A stretch of DNA of 64,000 bases from Ichthyophis bannanicus (GCA_033557465.1 CM066031.1:171833043-171897042); one strand, 5' to 3'; counted from the first letter of the stretch, positions 10,986 through 22,599 are shown. A program made the numbers and translations. The notes: generated by a model not told the origin, from the letters alone.

Positions 10986-11540
10986 CCTCCTCTTCATATA
11001 AAACTCAGACTGATAAAAAAAACTTTGTGAAAGCAATGAATAAATGAAGGTGAAGGATTTCGATATTTGAGACACATGTTTCGAAGAATAACTGATGCGA
11101 AGAGTAAGGAAGGCATTTTTGTGGGTCCACAAGTCAGACATGTCATGAATTTGAAGATCTGCTAGTGGGGCCTGAGAAAATCGTATGGAAGGCATTCAGG
11201 GATGTTGCTGAGAATGTTCTTGTCAATTAAAGGGCAACAAACTGTGTCCATCTGGTTGACAATATGCTTCAAGCATATAAAAGCATGACGTGCAACATGT
11301 CACTGAAGATTCATTTTCTATATTCACACTTGGACTTCTTCCCTGCTAATCTTGATGCAGTCAGCGACAAAACATGGTGAAAGGTTTCACCAGGACATTG
11401 CGATGATGGAAAAGACGTATCAGGGCAACTGGAACCCATCAATGCTGGCCGCTATTGTTGAACACTGAGATAAGAAACATCAGATGCTGAGTACAAATGA
11501 AAATCAGGAGCAAAACATTTTTAGCTCAGGTGAACTAGTG

Positions 11541-11838
11541 CAATATGTCAGCATCATTGGGCGATTAAACATGCTAAATTCATTCGAAATTTAATTTCAT
11601 ATTTCTCCAAATTCCTCCATGATACAGTCGTTCTGAAATGATATTTGTGTTCAGCTTGAAGCCGTCTATCATAATCACCAAGACCTTTTCAGGAAGCAAA
11701 ACCTTTGAACAAATTTTGTTGTGAGATTGACCCATGGAGAATAACTTTGTAACCCCCCTGCATAGGCAATGCACGCTACCATGTGCACGTAGCCACTCTG
11801 TTTAATTGAGTGAGGCACATGCTATATTCTTTTTTTAC
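11541..11838. other. Unassigned sequence
   Basis: Between the last recognisable codons of the unknown gene and an L2 fragment. It is A/T-rich with no repeat family, domain or structure that I can name. It may be the 3' flank of the gene remnant. Confidence 0.4.
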
Positions 11839-12175
11839 ATTGGTCCCGCTCTCTGGAACTCCCTCCCCACTGACCTCCGTCTAGAACAGTCCATTCCTAA
11901 TTTCCGCTCCCGTCTCAAAACACATTTTTTCTCCACTGCTTTTAATCTTTTCCAGTGATTTCTGCTTCTCCTTTGATTTGCTTCTATTTGCAATCTATCT
12001 TCTCTATCCTGACCTTCTTTTTCTTCTATCCTTTTTAAGAAAAAAGTATTTTTAAAGTATTGTTATTTTCCTTTTCTTTTTAATCATTTTATATATTTTA
12101 TAGTTTTATTGTAAACCGCCTCGATGTAATGGGGGGCGGTATATCAAGTGATTTATAAACAATAAACAATTCTAG
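11839..12175 (+). mobile_element. L2-like LINE 3' end
   Basis: The translation gives the L2-type C-terminal motif L-W-N-S-L-P-T-D-L-R followed by F-R-S-R-L-K-T-H-F-F, then a stop near 11958. The 3' tail follows with TTGTAAACCGCCTCGATG, GGCGGTATATCAAG and a terminal A-rich repeat near 12160-12172. Strongly 5' truncated, about 335 bases. Confidence 0.85.
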
Positions 12176-12945
12176 ATCGTCACAGGAATGCACGTAGGCC
12201 ATACTATTCTATAATATAGGTGCATTCTTCAAGGGCCACACCAATGCTCTGATCATGCCTCACCCCTGTGCACCCCCTATCAGAGAGAAGTACCATGGAC
12301 AATTCCGCATTGGCTGGTACCTGCAGAAGTCCTGGAAAATATGTTCTCGGATGAATGGGAAGTACAGATCTTCCCCTTAGTGAATATCTTATGATGTGCA
12401 GGAACTCGTTTTGATAAGGTGCCTCTTTACTTTTTCTCCTCAATTATTTGGTGTCGCTATAATGTTTTAAAATAAATTATGTAGCTTTAGTAATATATAA
12501 TCTTTATATAGACCAATTTTTCATATTTGATATTTGCGCAGATATATAGGTAGATATCTCTCAGAAGCAGAAGGGGAGGGGGGTCAGCCTACTAGTACGC
12601 CTGAAGCATACCTATATGTTTTCCACTGCATACCCTGTCCTGTATTATTCCCTATTTATTAATAGTGGAAAAATGCAAATCATTATCCTACTGCTCAATA
12701 TTATGAGCTTTACTGATTTTCATGCAATTAATTATCTGTGGGGTCAGTTTGCCTCTGGCTGTTTTTAGCTTCATGGAACACATATTGGTGAATACTGCGT
12801 TTTCCTGAGGATCCACTGTTGTACAATGAGACATTAGGCTCATATTTGGTGTGTTTTCAAACTCCCGAAAATGGTGCAAGTGCCTGAAAAAGGAATAGCT
12901 GCAGATCAGAGTTCTGCTGCACCCACTATATAGTTCTACAAGGAT
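12176..12945. other. Unassigned sequence
   Basis: No convincing coding region or repeat family seen. The minus frames at 12204-12443 and 12688-13020 have no domain; the second merely runs into the ACT microsatellite of the neighbouring L2 element. Confidence 0.4.
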
Positions 12946-13790
12946 AAGTACAGCTGCTACTACTACTACTACTGAACATTTGTATAGCGCTACAAGACGT
13001 TCGCAGCACCGCACAGACACATACTGTATAAAAGATGGTCCACCACAGTAGCTGTAGACATGGGATACATCTAGGGGGAATGGGAAAGAAACACAAAAGA
13101 GATTAGGTGAATCAAGATCCGAAAGTGGCAGCGAAGAGGTGAGTTTTCAGCCTGGATTTGAAAAGGGCCAGAGATGAAGCCTGACATACAGATTCAGGTA
13201 GTTTGTTCCAGACGTAAGGAGCAGCAAGGTGAAAGGAGTGAAGTCTGGAGTTAGCAATAGAAGAGAAGGGCACAGATAGATAGCAATTTGCCAGAAGAGC
13301 GGAGTTCCCAAGGAGGGGTGTAGGGAGAGATAAGCGAGGAAAGCTAATGAGGAGCTGCAGAGTGAATGCACTTATAGGTCAGGAGAAGTTTGAACTGGAT
13401 GCAGAAATGGAAGGGGAGCCAGTGAAGTGACCTGAGAAGATGGGTACTATGAGCATGATGAGGCTGGCGGAAGATTAGCTGCGCAGCAGAGTCTTGAACA
13501 GATTGAAGGGGACAGAGATGATTCAGAGGGAGACCAGCAAGGAGTAGGTTACAATAGTCAAGATGGGAGGTGACTAAAGAGCGGATAAGTGTCTTAGTAG
13601 TGTGTTCAGAAAGGAATGGGTGAAGTTTGGTGGTGGTGTAGAGAAAGAAACGGCAGGTTTTTAGTTATCAATTGGATGTGTGTGGAGGATGAGAGAGAGG
13701 AGTTGAAGATGACCCCAAGGTTGTGAGCTGAGGAAACAAGGAGGCGTAGAGAGTTATCCACAGAGACTGAGGAAGGGGGAGAGGAGGGTT
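12946..13790 (-). mobile_element. L2-like LINE fragment with (ACT)n-type tail
   Basis: On the minus strand this encodes the L2 RT block D-Y-C-N-L-L-L-A-G near 13535-13560, with the thumb and 3' part to its left. The left (3') end carries an ACT microsatellite at about 12957-12973 followed by TTGTATAGCGCTACAAG. Pieces of the same L2 design recur at 19400-19700 and in the relic flanking DIRS-A. No intact frame remains. Confidence 0.7.
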
Positions 13791-14990
13791 TAGGGGGAAA
13801 ATAAGAAGCTCTCTTGACGCTTAATATTCTGCACTCAAGCTATGATTGGTTCCTTCATTGAGAGCTATTAATGAAGGTATCAACCTTACCCTTTTCAATA
13901 TTCTGTCCTGAATGAGGACTGGCTATTTCCCTGTCAGTGAAGGAGCCAATCCCCTTTCAGTGCACAATACTGAAAGGGGGGGGGGGGATTGACCCCTTCA
14001 TTAATGGCTGTCACTGAAACGGCCAATTGCTGCTTAGTTCCAGTGAATGAATGTATAATTAAGTGCCTGAATAGCTGAAGCTTTACTTGTACTTGGTATT
14101 CAGGAAAGAGACGTTTCTGCTGGGCTTTATGGATGGTTTGGGGCTTGGAGAAGGGGGGGGGGGCACTTGACCACTTCATTTTTTTTTCTTTTTTACATTA
14201 CAATGGGAAGGAGCTACTTGCCCAATAACTTTTTTTTTTAATATTTGCACTGGGGATTGGGGGAGAAGTTATACTTTTGTAAAACATTTTGTGACGGAAG
14301 GAAGGCAACTTGGTCATAACCACTACTTTTAAATATATCGGGCTAGTAGGGAGGGGGAGATCTGCTAGCTTTGTGACTAGACTTGAATGATTAAGATATA
14401 CAGAGGATGGCTAAATATTATTGTTCTCCGTATAACTTGAAACCGAGCCCCCAGAATGAGCCCAATACCACTCCATATTGGCTACATATCTTTTGGCCAT
14501 ATTGCGACTTATATGCTATAAATTTGTATAGCATGTTGTGTATGTAGGAAAATAAGCCATTTTCAAAGGAAAATGTTCAAAATCTCTCTCTTGTCTCTGA
14601 CCTGAAGTGGAGGGAAGTAAGGAAGGAAGGGTGGTATGAATGGAGGGGTACCGGACCATTTTGTATGTTTGGAAAGAATAATAAAATGAACCCGTTGTGA
14701 TAATATGTCAGACCATTAAATAAGACCTTGACAGATTTTCTTGGAATCTAGGAGCCAGGGCTGTCGAAACCTAGATCACAGTGCACTCCCCCGCTCGCCC
14801 AAAACGAGGTATGATAGTTACATTTTTAGGTTTTGGGGCCTGACTTACTAAGACAGTTTTCCCATTTTCTATGGGAAAAGGTTTAACAAATCAGGCTCTA
14901 GTGGGCCACTGCACAGTGCCAACAGAAGGCAGTGGCCTTACTCCTCTTCCTCACTCTCCCACCATCCCCACTGACCCTTTAAGCTACACC
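13791..14990. other. Unassigned sequence with G homopolymers
   Basis: No coding homology. Two poly-G tracts lie near 13976-13988 and 14153-14162. Short inverted repeats around CTTCATT/AATGAAG occur near 13855-13875, and the phrase CCCTTCATTAATGGCTGTCA resembles its neighbour, so a decayed MITE is possible but not shown. Confidence 0.4.
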
Positions 14991-16033
14991 TGTGTGTAGC
15001 CAAGTGGGGTGCCTATGTGTGTGTTGTGTCTTTACATCCCAGGCATTATTTCTTTACCCTCCAATCCCTTGTGTTCTTGACTCCTCCTCCCACCCCACTC
15101 CAATCCCTCTCTTGCTGTCCTCCTTCCAACCCCCCAACTCTGTTTCCCTTCCCATTCTCCCTCCCCCTTACACTCATCCCCTGCCTCTGTTCACCCCACC
15201 AAGTGCTGCAGGACCGGCGCTGGCTGCTTGCGGGGATCCCATTTTCTACAGGCAGGAGAACTGCAAATGGCTGCCCATGTGGATCCCATCCCAAAATAAT
15301 CTGCAAGCAGGAGCAGAAAGGGAGGAGACTATTTCTTTCTGTGGTCACTGCCATTCACTAGGGCTTGATTAAGGGGCAAGCCAGTGAGGCACTGGCTCTG
15401 GGCGCCCAAGCTTAAGGGCTCTGTAAGCCTGCCTCACTGGCTTGCCCTTTCACAGCAGTGGGAGCATGTTTCTTCCTTCCCATCACAGTGCTGTTCCTCT
15501 GCTGCGGGCTCTGTAACTGGTTTCAAATGTAAAATGAGGCTCTCTCCTGAGACACAGGAAGTGCCACCTCTTGCATTTTGAAACTGGCCATGTGGCTCAC
15601 GGCAGAAGAACAGCACAGTAGTGAGAGGGAAGAAATATGCTCCTGTCACTCTGCTCACAGTTGAGATGCTGGGACAAGTAGGATCTGGAGCTGGAATTGG
15701 AGGGGTGAGCCTGTAGCTGGGGTTAGGGAGGCTGAAGCCTGGGGACTGGGAGAAGGGGGCTGGAGGCTAATGATTGGTCTGGGGACTGGTAGAATGTCGC
15801 TGGAGCTGAGGTCAGGGAGAACGGTGACTTGGAGGTTCATGGGTGGGTGTGGGGGCATGGAGAAGGAGGGCTTGGGCTAGGAGAAAGGAGAAGGGGCCTG
15901 CAGGCTGATGCTGGGGCTGAGGACTGGGAGAATGGGGGCTGGTGTCTTGGGCTAGGAGTGCAAGAAGGGGGCTGGAGGATGGGGCTAGAGTCTAGAAGAA
16001 GAAAGACTGGGAGTTGTGTGAAGGAGTTTGAGG
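14991..16033. repeat. Purine/pyrimidine-skewed G-rich low-complexity DNA
   Basis: A C/T-rich half (15050-15200) is followed by a G/A-rich half (15660-16030). The second contains loose repeats of phrases such as GGGGCTGGAGG, GGACTGGGAGAA and TGATGCTGGGGCT. Open frames here are products of biased composition. The same phrase resumes at 16637 after a CR1 insertion (GGAGACTGATGCTGGGGCTT), so this was one G-rich tract before the insertion. Confidence 0.6.
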
Positions 16034-16636
16034 TTAAGAACATAAGAAATGCCATACTGGATCAGACCGAGGTACATCAAGCCCAATATCCTTTTCCAAC
16101 AGTGGCCAATCCAGGTCACAAGTACCTGGCAGGTTCCCAAAAAGGTACACAGGTTCCACAGTGCTTGTCCTGGGGTAAGCAGTGGATTTCCTGGGTCCTC
16201 TTTAATAATGGTTTATGGATTGTTCCTCTGGGAACTTGTCCAAACGTATTTTAAACCCAGCTACACTAATAGCTTTTACTACATCTTCTGGTAACAAATT
16301 CCAGAGTTTGATTACAAGTTGAGTGAAAAAATATTTCTCTTATTAGTCTTAAATGGCTTGCATTATAACTTCCTTGCCTTTCTACTTTTTGATGGCGTAA
16401 ACGACTGATCTACATTTACCCGTTCCACTCCATTCATTAATTTATAGACTTCTGTCATATCTCCCCTCAGCCGTCTCTCTTCCAGGTTGAAGAGCCCTAA
16501 CCTTTTAAGCTATTCCTCATAGGGGCATCCTTCCATCCCCTTTACCATTTTGGTGGCTGTTGTCTGTACCTTTTTTAATTCCACTATATCCTTTTTAAGA
16601 TATGGTGAGCAGAATTGCACACAGTATTTAAGGTAC
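16034..16636 (-). mobile_element. CR1 (family 1) 3' fragment in G-rich tract
   Basis: Minus-strand 3' end of CR1: left terminus AAGAACATAAGAA, then sequence aligned with the copies at 1850-2460 and 27560-28170. It ends in the L-E/K-Y-C-V-Q-F region near 16630. About 600 bases. Diverged, with deletions near 16370. Flanks on both sides belong to the same G-rich repeat. Confidence 0.9.
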
Positions 16637-16918
16637 AATTGGGGGCTGGGGGCCACGAGAAGGGGAGCTGGAGACTGATGCTGGGGCTTGGGGGAAGGAA
16701 GAGGAAGACAGATACTGTAAGGGAAGAGAAGCAGGGACATATGCAGGGGAAGACGCTGGGGAAAGACAGAAATAGATAAGGGGGAAAAGAAAGGACAGTG
16801 GATGGTTTAGAAAGGGGAGAAATAGGATGGCAGATACTAAGGACATGGGGATACAGAAGAGCAGAAATTCAGACTTAGGAAGGACACTAGAACTGTGTGG
16901 GTGACCAGAAGAGAGACT
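16637..16918. repeat. G-rich low-complexity DNA, continued
   Basis: Continuation of the degenerate GGGGCT/GGAGA-type tract, grading into GA-rich sequence. No gene. Confidence 0.55.
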
Positions 16919-18225
16919 TTTTTAAAAATATTTTATTTTATATTTATTGAATTTTAACAATAAACCAAGGAAAACCTTGGAACAAGAAACCAACATTCCA
17001 TCACATCACCAAAATAACAAAGAAAGACAAAAAGAACAATAAAGTAATATCAATACATTAACAGAATGAATTGTGGTCCACAACAAGAGAGTACAATCCA
17101 AGAGTTACAAAGAACCGTGGGAAGACGGTATAAAAGGAAAATTATCACAAGGATTTGAGTAGTATACATAAGCAAAGCACAAACTATTAGCCCGGATACC
17201 ATGGATTAGCCTTACAGTTGTTTAGCATCCAAAAAGAAACAAAGCTGAGAGGGCTCAAAAGTGATATTTCTTATTCTAATAGGAGAGCACACATTTACAA
17301 GGAAATCCTAATTGGAAGCCCGCGCCCAAGGTCAAAGCCTCAGCACAGAGTTCCAAAAACGTCTTCCTCCTAATCTGGGTCCACTTGGACATATCTGGGA
17401 AAATCTATACCCTATCACCCATAAAATAAACATCAGGCTTCTTCAAGTAAAAACACAATAGTGCTCTTTTGTTCTGAAGAAATACAAAAGTGTAGCTATA
17501 GCCTCGACCACCTCAATAGATTGCTTCAACAACTCAGACAGGTTCCCCAAGTCCAAGGAGTCAAACAACACATCCGCCATTGAGGCATCTGCTTTCTGTG
17601 AAGTGTCCTTAGAAATCACGGGTGTAAGGTAATAGATTTTCTGAAGAGCAGGAAACCTGGATTCCGGATAGTTGAAAATCTCTTTCATGAACCTGTTAAA
17701 CAGGTCCCTGGGTGGAACCACAGATACTTGTGGAAAATTCAAAACCCGAAGGTTTGTTATTTATTTATTTACATTCTCTTATATACTGCGCTATTCTGCA
17801 TCAGTGCGGTTTACATTGAACAAACTGAAATTACATTGAACAGGGCATTATAACTTGGAGATAACTATTTTACAGGGAACATGGGCTATGGAGGGTTAAG
17901 TGGCTTGCCCAAGACCACAAGGAGCACCTGTGGGACTAGAAACCCCAGTCCTTCCAGCCCAAGGTTGCTGTCCTCTAGTGGGATTTGAACCCCTGACCTT
18001 CCGGCCTGAAGTACCTTGCCCCATCCACTAGGCCACTCCTCCACTCCAACTTGTTCCTCTGCTTGTTCTCCAACTTTTCAATTTTACGTTGGTAGACTAG
18101 TCTATCCTGGGTCAATACACCATACTGCTCCTGAAGCTGCTGAAACATAACCTCGAGCCCAAAAATAACAGAAGACAAGACTTTAAGATTTGGCTGGGTA
18201 TTGGGAGTGTAAGTGGGCAAGCAGG
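16919..18225 (-). mobile_element. L1-type ORF1 relic (ORF1-only, HAL1-like?), split by a SINE
   Basis: On the minus strand, 18220-18049 encodes a coiled-coil-like segment (F-Q-Q-L-Q-E-Q-Y-G-V-L; R-K-I-E-K-L-E-N-K-Q-R). After a SINE, 17756-17283 gives L-R-V-L-N-F-P-Q-V, F-M-K-E-I-F-N-Y-P, K-I-Y-Y-L-T-P, then R-R-K-T-F-L-E-L and F-P-C-K-C-V-L-S-Y after frame changes. This order fits the RNA-binding ORF1 protein of L1-type LINEs. ORF1 is followed directly by an A/T-rich tail near 16920-16960 and no ORF2 is seen. That could mean an ORF1-only nonautonomous element or an internal deletion. Decayed. Confidence 0.6.
17757..18048 (-). mobile_element. tRNA-derived SINE with L2-like tail, copy 1
   Basis: Minus-strand SINE of about 290 bases. 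Its RNA polymerase III boxes are exact to consensus: A box TGGCCTAGTGG (complement of 18025-18035) and B box GGTTCAAATCC (complement of 17981-17991). The body is shared with the copy at 58664-58955. The 3' tail (GTAAACCGCACTGATGCAGA, then TATATAAGAGAATGTAAATA) matches L2-like tails in this window, for example 22485-22555. It sits within an L1 ORF1 relic, and AACAA on each side in the minus sense is a plausible target duplication. Confidence 0.85.
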
Positions 18226-18924
18226 TCTTGGTTGGGAATGTGATTGAGGAATCAGTGATTGGTAGGATGGGAGAATGGGGACTTGGGGATTAGGTGGGAG
18301 GATAGTGGGGACATAAGAAATTTAGCAGGGATTTGTAAGAACTGTGGGGACTAAAGCAATTGGATGAAGGATATGAGTAGGGCTGTGAGACTGAGTGCAG
18401 GAAAGTGGGGAGGGGAAATGGTTTGAAGGGCCCTGGAGGATTTGAGAAGCAGTTGTAAAGGACAGAGGTCTACAGAGAAGAGGAGAGACAAAGCAAGGGG
18501 GGCAGGTCTTTGAAGGAAATAAGAGAGGGTAGAAATGGGGAAGGAAAAATGGGGAGAGATAGTCTGGACGGGCAGGGAGGTAAAATAGGGACTGGAAGTG
18601 AAGAGGGGATGAATGGCAGGGAAGGAGTTGGGGCTGGTGAAGAGATGAGAGAGAGAGAGAGGAAGGTAGATTAGGCTAGGAGTGGAAATACAGAACTAGA
18701 AAGTGGGTAAAGGCAGAGGGGACTTGGAGGTTGGGGAAGGAATGAGGCAGAGATGGGGAATGGGAGGGCTAAGGATGTAAGAGTAGGAAATAGCATGCTA
18801 TTAAGTGGGTGCAGAGGGAAAAGAGGGAGACTGAAACCTGAAGGGGAATCTATTTATAGGTAGAAGGCAGATGCAAGAAATCGTGAAAAAAAGATGAAAC
18901 TAAAGGATCAACTTTAGAAAGGTA
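18226..18924. repeat. G/A-rich low-complexity DNA
   Basis: Degenerate GGGGA/GGAGA-rich sequence with a short GA run near 18646-18660. No gene or element seen until the A/T-rich 3' tail of the next L2 near 18925. Confidence 0.5.
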
Positions 18925-21900
18925 GATGTATGTATGTATTTATTTATTTTTTTAACAGTTTTTGTTTTTTAATACCGTTTTATCCTTCAGTCAAAGCCGT
19001 TTACAATGAAACAGAACATTTACAGTAAATAGGGTAGTCAACTTGGGGAACTTTGATACATGTGAGTGGGGGTAACTATTTACATTTGTCTATTGTAGGG
19101 GCTGGGGTAGAGGGATTTAGGGAATTTAAGGGGGGGGGTTGGGGGAGGAGTTGCTGGGGAGCTATGTTAATGGGGTAGCATTCTTTGAATATGTGGATTT
19201 TGAGAGCTTTCCTGAAGGAAGCTATGTCAGTTGTAGTCTTTAGCTTTTCTGGGATAGAGTTCCAAAGTAGTGGTGCATAGAGAGAGAAGGCCCTCTTAGC
19301 TGTGGTGGTGGTAGTTTTTGTGATCATCGATGGTGTCTGTAGCGTGTTCCTTGTGTTTGTCCGTCATCCTCTGTCAGGTGTGATCTGGATCAGGGTTTGA
19401 AGGTGTGCTGGAGCATAATCATTTAGGATTTTGAAAGTTGTGAGTATGGATTTGAACGTTATACGCTCAGTTCTATGGGGAGCCAATGTAGTTGCATGAG
19501 GAGAGATGGTCTGATTTGTTTTAAATTGAAGAGAATTCATGCAGCTGTATTAAGTACAAGTTGGAGTGGGAGGATGGTTGAGTTTGGTAAGCCTTGGAAG
19601 ATGATGTTACAGTAATCGAAGTAGGGAAATATTGTTGCTTGAAGGACAGAACAGAAGTCATGGTCTGTTAGGACTGGTTTAAGGTTCTTGATTGTTTTAG
19701 CTTGAAAATATATAGTCTATGTTGTGTTCCGTATGTGTGTGTTGAAGGCAAGGTGCTGATCTGTGGTGACTCCAAGGTTTTGTATGCATTGTTTCACTTG
19801 GATAAGTGTTCCATCAATAGGTATGGTGGCAGGTGGTGTGAAGTTAGTGTCTTTGGTGATGAACATGGCTTCCGTCTTTTTTAAGTTTATGTTCAGGTTC
19901 TGACTTTTTAGCCAGTTGCAGAGTGTGGAGAAGCAGCTTGTTATGGGTGTTATATTGAGGCTTGTTGTGTTGATAGGTGTGTATATCATCACATCATCCA
20001 CGTAGATGTGGTACAGGATTCTGCAAGACTTAATTATGGTACATAGTGGTTGTAGAAAGAAGTTGAACAGTAAGGCTGAGAGGGTTGAGCCTTGAGGGAC
20101 TCCTTGGGTTTGTTTGTATGGGGTTGAGTGTTTCTGATTTATTCTGACTTGCAGCTTGCGGTCTGTTAGGTAAGATTTGAACCACGAGAGGAGGGTATTT
20201 GATAAGCCAATTGATTGTAGTCGTCATATTATGAGGTTATGAGGGTAGAGTTGAATACTGCTTTGATGTCCTGGAAAGTGAGGGTGAACCCGGATTTGGG
20301 CTTATCAGTGCCTTTGATAAAGTTGTCAAATAAGGCGGTCATGAGTGACTCTACTACGTGAAGTGGTCTGAAACCATATTGTTGGTGATGTAGTGGGTAA
20401 TTTATGTCTGTGTAGTCCTGGAGCTGTCTGCATATGAGTTTTTCCAATATCTTGTTCAAGAAATGGGAGGCTGGCTATGGGTCTATAGGAGGATAGTTGG
20501 TTGATGTCATTGGCTGACTTAAGTTCAGGTGGTACATATCCATGAAACAGCAATGGTTGGATGAATTTTAACGTTGATGGAATGAGCTCTTTCTTGGCTG
20601 CTTTGATTCAGCTGACTGGATGGGGTCGAGCAGAGAGGTAGTTGTGTTTATATCTGAAATGACCACCTCTAGATATTCTGGTGTGATTTTTGGAATGAGG
20701 TCCATGTGCTTAGGTGTGTGGTTTTGTTTGCTGTAGTTATGTGTTGGTTTGGATTGTCGGGGTGTGTTAAAGTTTGGGCTTGGAAGTAGTTAGCAATTGC
20801 TTGTAATGTGAGGTTGGATTTATTTGTTCAGTTTGTATGGTCTTTGCATAGTGTTTTGACTATGTCAAAGAGTTCTCTGGGACAATTTAAGGAGCCCTTA
20901 AGTATCTTGGTGTAATAGTCTTTTTTAGCTTGAGAGGGGGCAGCCTGGTAAGATTGTAGCTTGTGTTTGTACATGTTGAGGGTTTCCACTGATTTAGTTA
21001 TCCTCCATTTTCTTTCTCTCTTCAGGTCCTTTAGTAGGGGTGTGTACCAATTTGTTGTGTTTTCTCTGGAGCGCTAGTTCTGAGTGGGTGGTTTCATTGC
21101 AGTCTCAGCTATTGCTTTATTCCAGTTGCTTATTAGGGCGTCTATGACTTCTGTGTCATCAGGGCAGTTTAGTAGCTTAGGGAGTGTGTCTTCTAGGAAT
21201 TTTTCTTTGTCCCAGTTGTAGAACCTGTGTGTGCAGTGTTCTGGGTTATGTTGCTTGTATTCCTTTATTTCTGGAGGTATATTTATAGTTATCATTTTGT
21301 GGTCTGACCAGGGGACATCCATGATGGTGGGTGTTGGGATCTTTTGATGCTTGAGAATATTGTGTAGTAGGAAGATCGTATCAAGAGTATTGCCTTTGGT
21401 GTGAGTGGATTGGTTGACTGTTTGGATGTAGTTTAGAGATTCCATTGCTTCCAGAAAATTACTTGCTTTGTTTGGTACAGAGGCGAGGTTGAGGTCATCT
21501 AGAATCATGAGATAATTATTGTTTGAGTTGTTGTTACAGATGGTCTCTAGGATAATCTCCAAGTCTGTACTGGCACTCAGTGATCTGTAAGCAAGGAGTA
21601 TGGTGATTTTGTTTGTGATTGTTCATGTTTCTAGACTATTGATAGAAGTTCGTGAGAGGGTGCGGAAATTTAGGCATTTTCTTGTTAGAATGGAAATGCT
21701 GCCACCTCTTTGGTTTGTGCTTGGAGAGCTGAATAGATGGTAGTCTTGTGGTGTAAGCTGGTTTAGTAGGACTGTGTCGGTTTCCGTGAACCATATTTCA
21801 ATTATGTTTAGGATGTTGAGTCGTGCAGTAGGTCAGATAAGATTTGTGTTTTGTTCTTTGCAGATCATGCTTTTAAGAGGGAACATTTTATTTGGTGGGT

Positions 21901-22300
21901 CTGTACTATAGAGTTAAGGGAGGGGAGTTTAGTTGTTCGTGCTTTGATGTTGATTTGGATGAGGCATTTTGTGTGTCTGGGCATGTGCCTGTAGAGATTA
22001 TATGTAGTGGGTATGTGTGGATGATAGGAATGAGTGATGGCATGTCTGTGGAGAGGAATAGTGGGTTAGTAGGGGAGATTGTAAGCATGATTAGAATGCT
22101 GAGGCATAAGGTGGTAGCTAACCGGTTGTTCATTGTGGCAGTGTTGGAGGTAATTAAGAGGCTACCTTAAATATTGGATCGTGGCATTGAGCTTGACTGG
22201 CAGATTCTGCTGAGTTGTATCTCTCCTGCTTTTGTGATATGTCGTGTCCAATCTTCTTTTGTCCTTTGTTCTATTTAGGGGGTAGGTTTTAGAGCTTATA
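18925..22300 (-). mobile_element. L2-like LINE, long but decayed
   Basis: A minus-strand element of about 3.3 kb. The 3' tail at the left has a TTTA tract and AGCCGTTTACAATG. Reading right to left, endonuclease remnants occupy about 21900-21074; the frame 21562-21074 shows L-M-I-L-D-D-L-N-L and the closing W-S-D-H block. RT occupies about 20553-19600 (Y-G-F-R-P; G-V-P-Q-G-S-T-L near 20095; Y-V-D-D near 20000; F-D-Y-C-N near 19605). The C-terminal domain with L-W-N-S-I-P-E-K-L lies at 19327-19076. Every domain is broken by frameshifts or stops. The catalytic box is Y-V-D-D. The 5' boundary is uncertain. Confidence 0.8.
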
Positions 22301-22556
22301 GCTTTTTGCTTGTTGGTGTGGAAGGGAAGAAGACGGGGAATGGGAAGAAACTTCTAGTACTGCCACACTAACACTCGACTTGATATGATGCCTGTATGTA
22401 AATAGTTACCTCGGTTTTACCCAAGTTTAAGCACCAGTTTATTGTAATGCGGAGCAGATTCCAGCACCATATAAGTTTTTGTTGTCATGTAAACCGCACT
22501 GATGTTGAATAGCGTGGTATAAAAGAGACTGTAAAATAAATAAATAAATAAAATAA
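22301..22556 (+). repeat. L2-like 3' tail, plus orientation
   Basis: Sequence ending TGTAAACCGCACTGATGTTG, then GTGGTATAAAAGAGACTG and an AAAT microsatellite at about 22528-22556. This is the tail shared with the SINE copies at 17757 and 58664. No coding sequence, so it is a truncated L2-like copy or a SINE 3' end. The left limit is approximate. Confidence 0.65.
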
Positions 22557-22599
22557 ATAGAAAATGAAAATGAGATCCTGGAAAGGCTTTAGGAAAAAA

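Larger units (their letters stand above)
8868..11540 (+). pseudogene. Broken gene of an uncharacterised multicopy family
   Basis: Segments in several frames form one protein: 8868-9020, 9026-9379, 9346-9657, 9697-9845, then 10986-11540 after a CR1 insertion. Recognisable blocks in order: a Cys-rich start (G-D-Q-D-K-S-W-A-P, C-C-A-T-C, then C-Y-F-C), P-S-A-M-R-P-V-P-H-D-D, L-N-D-L-V-R-D, S-L-K-A-V-L-L-H-N, A-A-H-M-K-E-T-Y-E-N-M, L-H-I-K-L, E-G-I-F-V-G-P-Q-V-R, H-G-E-R-F-H-Q-D-I and G-N-W-N-P-S-M-L-A. I recall this block order from unnamed repeat-associated proteins in arthropods and vertebrates; I know no function. The spaced Cys pairs suggest metal binding. At least four frameshifts and stops. 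It may be transposon-encoded. Confidence 0.65.

Noticed and set aside
15017..15361. Pro-rich frames on both strands
   Set aside because: Low-complexity C/T-rich DNA opens all frames; no codon structure.
21892..22170. 92-codon plus frame
   Set aside because: Antisense to the endonuclease region of the minus-strand L2 element.
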